A model generated the notes under the pieces. The model had not been told where the DNA came from and did no database searches. It saw nothing but the letters and a program-made list of their open reading frames with translations. A stretch of DNA of 64,000 nucleotides from Undaria pinnatifida (lineage: Eukaryota; Sar; Phaeophyceae; Laminariales; Alariaceae): positions 9,837,840 to 9,901,839 of the forward strand of contig JABAKD010000023.1 in the NCBI GenBank assembly GCA_012845835.1, written 5' to 3'. The position numbers were made by a program, and so were the translations under genes. Below are positions 55,796-64,000 of this stretch, in pieces; within the stretch, counting starts at the first letter, position 1, and the number at the start of each line of letters is the position of its first letter.

Positions 55796-56342
55796 TCAAC
55801 ATTGCTTCCGAAGGAGCATGCAGGCTTGCTTGGACTCTTCCTCCTCAGCGGAGGTACCCAGCACCTTGCACTCTTGTTTTTTGTCGATGGCCTTGTGGAT
55901 CTGTCCACAAACGTTGAAGCATGGCGGGAGAACGTCGATAAGTATGTGTAAAAAAGTATTCGTACTTAACTCCAGCAGACGTCGTAACCATCCAAATTAT
56001 TGGAGCTCCTTTCGCTGTTAGTAATTGTTGTGGTATTGTTGTACTTGCTCTTGGTACTTGGAAAAAGAGCCGCACTTCATAGACTATATCCGCACGCCAT
56101 CCCCTAGTCTTGAGCAAGAGACATGGATGTCTCGACTCGTGACACACAGGACGCAAGATAAGAGTAGAACGTACCTCGATGTCGAACGCCCTCGTGGCAC
56201 CGTGGGAATGGAATGCTGGATGTATATCGAGCAAATGGTCGCCTGCCTTCTTCAGGAGGTCACCGACCTTGATGTCGCCGGTGCACTTCGTGTTTATGTC
56301 CTCGCCGACTTGGCGGCCCTCGGCGGCTGCTTCGCAGGGCTT
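55796..56342 (-). CDS. Spliced gene, uncharacterised Cys-containing protein (partial model)
   Basis: Two exons on the minus strand. An internal exon (56342-56175) starts after a TCGTTTGCAG acceptor and ends at a GTACGT donor. It encodes 56 codons (KPCEAAAEGRQVGEDINTK, DIKVGDLLKKAGDHLLD, IHPAFHSHGATRAFDIE). The last exon (55900-55796), after a GTTTGTGGACAG acceptor, encodes IHKAIDKKQECKVLG, SAEEEESKQACMLLRKQC and a stop. Both exons are multiples of three, and a perfect TACTAAC branch-point sequence lies in the intron. An alternative acceptor further upstream would add a CFNVCGQ segment. The upstream exon or exons and start are unknown. The zinc-ribbon exon at 57.8-57.4 kb could belong to the same transcript. 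I do not recognise the family. Confidence 0.55.
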
Positions 56343-56679
56343 CTGCAAACGACAACAACGGATGGGAATACCTTGCGTTCAGTGATTGTACAAAATAGTA
56401 AGGCCACGTAGCTGTCGTCGATTCCCAAAGTTGGAAAGGAAGTCGTACAATTTAACACTGTTGTAATGAAAGCGGTCGTTTATGGGCAAAGCCCTGCCTG
56501 GTACCACAACGTTGCTAACACCTATGAAACCACCACTGGGACAGGAACGAACGGGATTCACAGTCGCAACTGGTAAGCGTAAGCCCCGGTATACTGCTAT
56601 ATAAGGCCTACCGGCGGAATACGGACAACGAAGGGTAAGAGACAGTACCTGCTTTATATATTGTTCGGTACTACTCTAT

Positions 56680-57357
56680 TACTGCTGCTATCAACACTAT
56701 TACGACCGACGTGTACTGCGATTCCTGAAGAGGTTGCGCACCCTACTTGTACTCGTTAATACAAAGAGTTCATGTGGTTGTATGAAAAATGAGTAACAAT
56801 AGTAGTACACCGCGTCACTACATGAACAACTCGCTAACCCCAATCACGGGACTGCTCTCCAGCATCACCCAGGTTAACTTCAGCTTCTGTTTACTGTTAT
56901 ATATCAACCTCCAGTGTGTACTGCGACTGGTGCTGAGGTATCATGCTGCTGTGTTATTTATCACTGCATGGACCATTTTTACAACCCTGGCTGACCCCCG
57001 TGATGAGACTTCCCCGTTTTCATTGCGTCTTACATGTATAGATACCACGTAGTCGTAGTCGTACATCCAAAACGTGTGTTTATATCACAGCACAAAGCGT
57101 CACTGCATGGACCACTTGTTCAACCCCCACTTACCCCGATGACGGGACTGCCCCGTACTCGTAGTCGTTCATACATGAAGCGTGTTTGGCTGTACGTATG
57201 AAAAAGAAACCGCATCACACAGCAGCGTCACTGCATAGGTCTACTCGTAGACCTGAGTACTTGTACAATTCCCGCTTACACCGCGATGAGGGGACTGCCC
57301 CGTACACGTACTCGTACATACATGCAAAAGTGTGTTTGTACGCATGAAAAAGAAATC
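56680..57357 (+). repeat. Tandem repeat, about 128-155 bp period, four to five copies
   Basis: CACTGCATGGACCA or its variants occur near 56806, 56962, 57101 and 57229. Each is followed by an ACCCC...GATGA(G/C)GGGACTGCCCCGTA-like block, a GTACTCGTA(G/C)TCGT block, and GTGTGTTTGTACG...ATGAAAAAGAAA. There is no coding evidence. The array sits between the two minus-strand exons and may be intronic. Confidence 0.75.
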
Positions 57358-57385
57358 ACAGCACAACGACAGAAATGTAACTCAC

Positions 57386-57790
57386 GTTTCGTCAAGCTCT
57401 CAGCTCCTTCGTTAGGGACGCCGATCGAAGGTGAATCACAGGTGTCCGCGTCACACCAGTCACACACACGAGGGTTGTCGCCGCTTCCCCAGTGCTTCTT
57501 GTTAAGGCTATGAAAAGCTTGGCACGTTGAAGGCTCGTCACTCCTGCAGGTGTCGCAGACAGCGTACTGGGAACTCCTGTTTCTCCTATTTCGTGTGATG
57601 AGGAAGCCGTCACAACCCTTGCTCGGGCACGGCCAATCAGGATTGCCAGAAGAAGCCGAGTCCCGTTCTTGCCCGACCAGCTTCCACACGCCTGATCCTG
57701 AACCTCCACCACCCCCACTGTTGGCGGAGCCTCCTCCCGCACTAGCCTTGGTCCGCTTCGCAAATTTCAACTTCAAATTGTTATTCCGAT
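57386..57790 (-). CDS. Zinc-ribbon protein exon with Gly-rich linker
   Basis: A minus-strand open frame from about 57790 encodes a basic start (NNNLKLKFAKRTKASAGGG), a Gly/Ser-rich linker and a C4 zinc-ribbon-like unit (CPSKGCDGFLITRNRRN..., then AVCDTC). A second cysteine group (VCDWCDADTCDS) follows. At 57386 a consensus GTGAGT donor follows SLTK in phase 1, so the stop at 57276 is probably intronic. No in-frame ATG lies upstream of the basic start, so an earlier exon is likely. The DNA at 57762-57835 shows a short duplication of the NNLNLKFA-coding segment. The function is unknown; nucleic-acid binding is a reasonable guess. Confidence 0.55.
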
Positions 57791-57799
57791 CCGGCAAAT

Positions 57800-59010
57800 T
57801 TCAAATTCAAATTGTTTGCAGCCGTCAACGGCAATTCCCTCTCAACAGCCAGCAATTGGCCAACTTCAAAAGTAAAAGTACAAAAAAGAAGTTGCTGAAA
57901 AAGCAAAATAAAAATATCAGAGAGCAAGCAGTAAAGATCAGAGAATGAGAGCTGAAAAGTAAGTAAGAATGAGACTAGGGAAAGCAAGGAAGGCAAGGAA
58001 CTTCGGGACGGTTCTTTTCCCCAGCAACTAATTTTCTTTTCGGCAATTACGGGCTGAGAAGGGCTGAGAGGGGGGAGGATATGCCGAGCGAGACGTCCGA
58101 AGGGGGCGAGGTCTAGGTATATAGTTTTATATAGATTTAAACTTTTTTATAGCACTACCCACTGAGCTACTGAAATAATCAAGTGATTAAATAGCTCAGT
58201 GGGCAGTGCTGTAAGATTTCTCGGTCAAATCAGTTTGTACGAAAACCGCCGTCCACGCGAGAAGCGCGGAAGATTTTGAATTTCGAACGGTACACTCCAG
58301 TAATTCTCCTGATGACCTTGATGAATGAAGAGGTCGATGAAATACAACTTGGCAAGACATTATTTCCAAATTGGTGTCATATTTATTCACTAAACAAGTA
58401 ATAATAGTGTGTTTGCGAAAGTACGTTTTTAGAAATTTACTTGTTCAAAAATTGTCCCGAAGGTAAGATTTGCGGTAAATTTCTGAAAAAAAGGCAAACA
58501 TGTACTTCATCGAAGGTAGGTTTTGATCAAAAGTTGCGGCAAATTTTGTCTCTGTTTTATTGGCCTACAACGCACCGAGCATTTGTCCGAGGCAGAACGC
58601 CTCTGCAAGGGCCTAATAGTGCCCCAACCACGGGACAAACAGGACGAGCACCGCTGTTTGCACAGCAGCAGCACAACAAGCAATAAACGCACGGAGGATG
58701 GAGAGGGTAGTACCCTGAGCACGACGCGCAGGCGTAACATCAGAGATATGCAGCAGGCCGGTGATGAACCGTCTGTTGCTGCCCTCTGCGTCCGTGACCA
58801 AGGGTTCAGCGCTTGCTGCAAGCTGTGGTGAACTTCTCGCAGCTGGCGGAGTCGAACGCACGCGGAGAGGAGCCTCAACGCAGAGAGCGACACCACGCGC
58901 ATTGGTTGCGGCTATCGTGTGCCGCATCTGGCAAGATAGGACTCGTATCGGTCCATCTGTGCGACAGCAGCCACCGCGCTTCTCCAACATCACCGCGACT
59001 GAAGCGTGGC
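57800..59010. other. Unassigned, with tRNA-like and SINE-like pieces
   Basis: At 58155-58212, TAGCACTACCCACTGAGCTA and, inverted, TAGCTCAGTGGGCAGTGC flank a 20-base spacer. TAGCTCAGTGGG fits the tRNA A-box. Downstream, GCGAGAAGCGCG..., GATGAATGAAGAGG and ACATTATTTCCAAATTGGTG resemble 53600-53710. Overlapping frames over 58507-59299 on both strands have no domain. Confidence 0.4.
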
Positions 59011-59019
59011 ATGACTTTT

Positions 59020-59059
59020 GGTTTAGGGCAGAGGAGCGGAAACTCCTCTGCCCTAAACC
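59020..59059 (+). repeat. Perfect 17-bp hairpin
   Basis: GGTTTAGGGCAGAGGAG and its exact inverse CTCCTCTGCCCTAAACC are separated by CGGAAA. The stem is perfect. Its role is unknown. Confidence 0.85.
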
Positions 59060-59226
59060 GCTGCGTGCACTGCGGATTCTTCGCAGGGTGGTGCTTCGCA
59101 ATAACAGGTCCACGTTCCATGGGGAAACTGCGCTTCGCCTTCCCTTCCGTCGCATGAGGAAGGCGTTGCTCTGCTTGTAGCACGTGTAATGAGGTAGTCC
59201 CTGCTCAAAAGGAGTTTTTACGCGCG

Positions 59227-59576
59227 AGACAGACCGCCATACCTCTGATTGGTAGTCTGTTGTGTGCTTGCATGTACCGTGTTCCAGGTACTGCTGCACC
59301 TGAAACGAGAGGCTCGAGACTGGAGTACGTACAACGAGTACCCGTATCGTATAGTACTATACAGCAGTAACTCGTACTGCTGCTGCTGTACGTATAGACA
59401 GACCCCCATACCTCTGATTTGTAGTCTGTTGGGTGCTTGCATGTATTATACCGTGTACCAGGTATGCTGCACCTGGAACGAGGGGCTCGAGACTGGAGTA
59501 CGTACAGCGAGTACTCGTATATCGCACAATACTACGAGTACTCGTACTGCTGCTGCTGTATGTACTCGTACGTATA
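59227..59576 (+). repeat. Tandem duplication of about 170 bp
   Basis: Two units start AGACAGACC(G/C)CCATACCTCT. Both contain GTAGTCTGTTG(T/G)GTGCTTGC, GCTCGAGACTGGAGTACGTA and end in CGTACTGCTGCTGCTGTA. The open frames over it are repeat shadows. Confidence 0.88.
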
Positions 59577-61110
59577 TTACAATCGCGCACATCCCCGTTT
59601 CCCTTCTAAGTTTCGGAGGCGTCGCCTGCAGGATTTTGTTTACCGCTAGCGCAAACACACCAAAAACTCGGTGGGAAGGCAATTTACTTTTTTTAGCGGA
59701 AGGCGAGCAATTTTTTACAAACATATTTTCGCAAACACTCTAATATTACTTGAAAAACAATCTCCTTCGTAACTGCGGTACGGATCACAGTAGTGCATTT
59801 GTTTATTAAATTTTGATTAGATACACGAGCATACATTATATACCTGGTACGGATATAGACGTGGTAATCGCACGCATGACTAAACGAGGAGGAGGTAGTA
59901 GTGATTAGTATTACTGCGCCAAAAAATGCCACACAGCAGCATTGCGAGTGCCTGCGTCCCCGGGGCCTCGAGGGTTGTATTTTACAAATCACTCGTTATT
60001 AAGCTGCGCCATGCAAAGGTGGCAGTATGTAGACAGTATCCACGGAAGAAACCAGTAGTAGTGGCATGCATTCGTCCCGGTATCGCATTGTTTAGTTTTT
60101 TTTTCTCCGTGAAGACTCTTTGAAAAACATATTGGTGGTGTGTGGATGGCGCCCTGTGTTGTTGCTGTGGTCCTGACTCCGTTTAGCGGTCGTGTTGGTA
60201 CGTAACTGACAAAACTGTTTGTGCTGCTTCGTACTTGACGTGCTGCTGAATGCTGATTGATCATCTCTTCTCGATATATATATTGCACACTTGACTTCTG
60301 CTTTCCAGATTCTGGACATACATGCCGTGGTAACAGGTGTCATCCTTCCGTTCCCCCTCCCCGTTACTGCCTTCAAGGTTTTGGCGAATAGGGTTCAGTA
60401 CCCACTGATCGTCGTTTTTTCATCAAGGTTTGCTAGCCCACGCTCTCGCGCTTCCCGCAAGTCGATACGTGCACAAGATACAATACCACGGTAAATTATA
60501 CGAGTACGTACACGGGGGTATTCGAACCCACGAAGCTGACCTATACCAGGCTCGAGGATAACCTGATACGCCACCGGGGAAGTGAGTGATATAGAGCCGG
60601 TGGCCCCGGTGGTTCAGTGGGGTTAACACTAGAATACTACTACTATTCATTCTACGTTAGCCTTTGACTTAAATAACCACCGTTGTGAGCTTTGTCTGGC
60701 TATATTTATATGCAGAAATAACAAGGGAAACATGAAAAACCAACTTCTGAAATAGCCTAGCAGCGCGAGTGGGTACAAACTGACGCGAATCGACGAGGGA
60801 AGAAAACAATGAATTATTCTCGCGACAAAAAATGTGGATAGGTACCGTAGTGGGGATGCGCGGGGGGAGTCTGCTATAAGACCCCGGATCTGAGGTATGA
60901 TACTGGGAGGGCGGGAGTAATACGAGCATCACAAAAAATGGGATGGGAAAAAGCAAAGAAGTAAAGTGTATTACTGCTGCTGTAATAATACGATACCCAA
61001 GCAAGTTGCACCGATGGACTCGATTCGGACTGACCGCTGTATTACGCAATTTGGTCCATGTACAACTCCTCTAATCACAGGCCAGTATGAGATGATAGTC
61101 ATTAAATTTG
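59577..61110. other. Unassigned, with a tRNA-like fragment
   Basis: On the minus strand near 60513-60560, GTGGGTTCGAATACCCC preceded by a D-arm-like TGGCGTATCAGGTTA resembles a tRNA. The acceptor-stem halves do not pair, so I read it as a tRNA-derived relic rather than a gene. GGTGGTTCAGTGGG at about 60609 is another A-box-like word. Confidence 0.4.
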
Positions 61111-61119
61111 TTAAACTTC

Positions 61120-62310
61120 TTAGTGAGTGTGGTGTTTCCTCTTTCCACGAACCCCGGCCGAGCCAATCAATAGAACGTTGGGTTACACTGTGCGGGGTGG
61201 TGGGTCAAATGAAATGTCCGCGTACTGCGGGGTTGGGGTATATGAATAAAATTTAGCAGTAGCGCGAGGTCCCCAATATTTTTTCTAATTGTAAATACCT
61301 TGAAGGATTTCTGAACCGGCGTTGGACCCTGCTTGTTGTGCTGGCGTTGTGTACGAACCTCAGCTAGCTAAGGCTTCCACACCATGCGGTGTGGTGTCGA
61401 TCCGGGGAAGTTGGCTTTCGTCCCCGGTTTGTTGGAGTTGATGGGGTATGGAAGGATTTCTGGAACGGAGGTAGAACCCTGTCCTCATCGGGTGCTTCGG
61501 GGAGCCCCCCGCCCGTTTGATGGTATATCTCCTCCCCGGGTGTCTCTGACTCTTCCAGCTGCACAGCCAATCAATGACAAGCCAACGGAAATAGATGATT
61601 GTCGCACCATGACGTTGGGCTGTGTCGACCCGCGGCAGAAATCGCTTATCGTTCCCGGTTTGTCAGGATATCTGAAATGGGCACAGTACTCTATATCCTC
61701 CCATGCTGGCGCTGCCTTTATGTCCGAACCCCAGCCAATCAGCGGTAAGCGAATATGGTTCGGGTTCCACGCTGTGCGGAGTGGTGTCGACACGGTAGGT
61801 CATCGTGTTTGTTGCCGCATTTTTGGAGCTGTCGAGATTCGGGGGATTCATGAATCGTGGATGGAACCCATCATCTCCGTGTGCGACAGAAATGCCCCAC
61901 ATTGATCGGCCTCTATCCGCCTAGGACGGCGCTGTGGAGAACCAATCAGCGATTAGACAACGGGAATGGGATTTTCTCGATTTACAGGGTGTTATTGACC
62001 CGAGAAACCTCGTTTTGCTCCCTCGGTTAATGGGAGGTTTAGACTTGTGCGTTGACCTCTGGACCGGGTATAGGACCCTATATATTCCCGAGGTGGAGCT
62101 GGCTCAACATGCGAACCATGGTCAATCAGAAAATCGGCCGGTGGGGTTGAGATTTCCACACCGTGCGGAGAGGTATCAATCTGAACGATGTCCGTGTTCG
62201 TCCCCGGGTTTTCTGAGTTGTAGATGTGTAGACGAATTCCGATCCCGGCATGTGACCCTATCGTTCCCGGGTGACGCCTACTTTGTGCATGAAACCTGGC
62301 CAATGAGCTA
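61120..62310 (+). repeat. Satellite-like tandem repeat, about 190-bp unit, about six diverged copies
   Basis: Units are marked by TTCCAC(A/G)C(C/T)(A/G)TGCGG(T/A)GTGG followed by TGTCGA(C/T)CCG, a TTTGTTCCCGG/TCCCCGGTTTG line, a GGAACCC-type line, and CAGCCAATCA or a variant. Phases are near 61185, 61375, 61607, 61767, 61960 and 62155. Two long plus-strand frames (61384-61905 and 61934-62425) run through it and repeat themselves weakly. I consider them by-products. Confidence 0.7.
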
Positions 62311-62323
62311 TCCGACGAGAGTT

Positions 62324-62342
62324 ACATTTTTTTTTTTTTTTT
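62324..62342 (+). repeat. Poly-T run after the satellite
   Basis: Nineteen or so consecutive T residues directly follow the last satellite unit. It could be the tail of a minus-strand retroposed sequence. Confidence 0.8.
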
Positions 62343-63320
62343 TCGTCTATGAAAAATCGCGTCTGCAACTCACAACTGTCAAAACTGTAAGCGCTGTATT
62401 CGCGCACTGTATGTACAAAACGTGAGCGATCTACACAGCTAGCAACAAGCAGCATTGCAATAGTGGTCGAGCGGCTGAATGGCGAAGGCGGCGATACCAC
62501 CCGTGTTTCGCGCTTGAAACAACGTCATCACGTCTCTCCACGATTAGACAACACACAGACAAACGATTTGGGAGGCTCGGATATAGATGACTGCACTATT
62601 ATATCATGCATTGTACTTTTCAGAAGCTGGCTCAGTGCGCGTCTCTGAATAGCTACGAAAGGAACACGAAGCGGACATGGGCGGTGACCTTAGCAGCCCC
62701 GGATGCTTGATTGAGTAAACATATCATAAGAAACGCACTAAACGTCGCCATACTAAAGGGTCAGTCGGCGTGTGCTCGATTTATCCGATCGAAATCTGAT
62801 GAATGAAGCTCGGAATCGGATTCACTCAAAAAACGGTAGCAATTAAAAGTAATATATTGAAATCATTGTTAATATATATCGAACTCTTGGCATTACCTTA
62901 CATACTGTCCCGCGCAGACTATGATAATGGTTGTGTGGCTGCTTTTTTTCCCCTACCAAGTATTGAATCGAACAATTCGAAGTGCTGCCCTGCCCTACCG
63001 GAAGAACGGGTGCCGGTAAATGCCGACATACATGCGGAGCTCTTGTATTGTATTATTTTAAATGCCTATTTTCCAGAATACTTGTCGTACTGGTGGTGCT
63101 GCCGCCGCTGCAGCATGGAGTTTGTTGCTGTTGACTAAACGCGCACATAAAAGTTGTACAGCGTTGCTGCTGCTGGTATTATATTGATGTGTACACTACT
63201 TCCACGGCTTGCGGTAGTCGTTGGACAGCCGCTGCTGCTTGCTATTGTGATAACTACACCTATCGATATGTAGGCCCTATCGTCGAGACGATCGAGAGGC
63301 CTGTTTAAGATCAGGTTTTC
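62343..63320. other. Unassigned
   Basis: AGTGGTCGAGCGGCTGAATGG at about 62462 fits a tRNA-Ser/Leu-like 5' half (A-box), but no B-box follows, so no tRNA is called. The remaining frames lack domains. Confidence 0.4.
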
Positions 63321-63327
63321 AGCCGTC

Positions 63328-63640
63328 TTGGAGGTTGTTGTTGTTGTAGTTTTTGTTGTTGTTGTTGTTGCTGTTGTTGTTGTTGTTGTTGTTGTTGCTG
63401 TTGTTGTTATTGTTGCTGTTGTTGTTGTTGTGGTTGTTGTTTTTGTTGTTATTGTTATTGTTATTGTTGTTGATATTGTTGTTGCTGCTGCTGCTGTTGT
63501 TGTTGTTGTTGTTGTCGTTGTTGTTGCTGTTGTTGTTGTCGTTGTTGTTGTTGGTGGTGGTGGTTGTGGTGGTGGTGGTGGTGGCGGTGTTGTTGTTGTT
63601 GTGCTGTTGTTGTTGCTGTTGTTGTTGTCGTTGTTCTCAC
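63328..63640 (+). repeat. (GTT)n microsatellite with GGT and GCT interruptions
   Basis: About 310 bases of GTT/TTG units with a GGT-rich core near 63550-63590. The poly-Val, poly-Leu and poly-Gln frames are artefacts. Confidence 0.95.
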
Positions 63641-64000
63641 ATTAACTCGAATAACCAAATTCGTGGTCACAGGACAGGCTCCAGTCACTCTGGAGCTAAG
63701 GAATGCCCCAGGGGAAAGAAAAATTAAACAAACCAAAGGCGGTACACGCATATATCACAGCTGACGCAATTCATGCCTCAACCAGAAACTTATATAATAA
63801 GTGAAATCGGGAGTTAGCCTACGATGTGCCAGGTCTATACTGGTGCATACGTCTTACTGCTCGCGCCTGGAAACACCGACTATATCGCTCGCCACTCAAG
63901 AAAGACTACCACGTGCATACTACACGCAGTGTCTATCACTACGCATACGAGGGACAGACGTATGTCAATTGGAAAAAAAAAAACAAAGGAGAGAAAATAA
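63641..64000. other. Unassigned window end
   Basis: No gene or repeat is recognised in the last 360 bases. Confidence 0.5.

Noticed and set aside
58613-59299. 228-codon minus-strand open frame overlapping two plus-strand frames
   Set aside because: All three frames are open over the same DNA, none has a motif, and a perfect hairpin lies inside.
60513-60580. Apparent tRNA gene on the minus strand
   Set aside because: The T-loop (TTCGAAT) and a D-arm-like part are present, but the acceptor stem cannot pair and the T-stem is only three pairs.
62462-62540. tRNA-Ser/Leu-like start (GTGGTCGAGCGG)
   Set aside because: No B-box or acceptor-stem partner follows within tRNA length.
63328-63751. Poly-Val, poly-Leu and poly-Gln reading frames
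   Set aside because: Artefact of the GTT microsatellite.

Overview
The window is eukaryotic, intergenic-type DNA made mostly of decayed transposable elements. There are no bacterial operons or ribosome-binding sites, open frames are short and broken, GT–AG introns are visible, and homopolymers, microsatellites, satellites and dispersed repeats are abundant. The Ty3/gypsy polyprotein relic resembles elements I associate with brown algae, so a photosynthetic stramenopile is my best guess (inference, low confidence).

Layout. 2.0–7.4 kb: an intron-rich Mutator-like (MULE) transposase gene with an N-terminal Cys/His region, DDE core and SWIM finger. Its first catalytic Asp is Gly and the SWIM finger carries an in-frame stop. 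8.9–14.1 kb: a complete 5.2-kb LTR-type element on the minus strand, with ~844-bp direct terminal repeats, a 6-bp target-site duplication and a polypurine tract. It encodes no recognisable pol, and its right LTR is split by a 767-bp insertion with its own 5-bp duplication. 14.7–19.8 kb: a decayed Ty3/gypsy-like relic on the plus strand, holding a tandem-repeat coding region, a broken NADAR-type domain, RNase H, an H2C2 finger and an integrase core with stops. 19.8–26.4 kb: inverted-repeat elements, diverged duplications and a trinucleotide repeat. 26.4–50 kb: a dense field of short non-autonomous elements, in which I resolve two unrelated MITE families of 250–280 bp, a third single TIR element and a ~400-bp dispersed repeat. 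45.6–46.2 kb: a Ty1/copia integrase fragment. 52.8–55.2 kb: a large element with ~300-bp inverted arms. 56.7–63.7 kb: several tandem repeats, including a ~190-bp satellite with repeated CCAAT-type motifs.

Probable host genes are few. The best is a single-exon secreted, probably GPI-anchored Ser/Thr-rich and Cys-rich protein at 37.5–38.3 kb. A minus-strand spliced gene at 55.8–56.3 kb and a minus-strand zinc-ribbon exon at 57.4–57.8 kb come next and might belong to one gene. Everything else is repeat-derived or unassigned. I see no CRISPR array, rRNA or intact tRNA gene.
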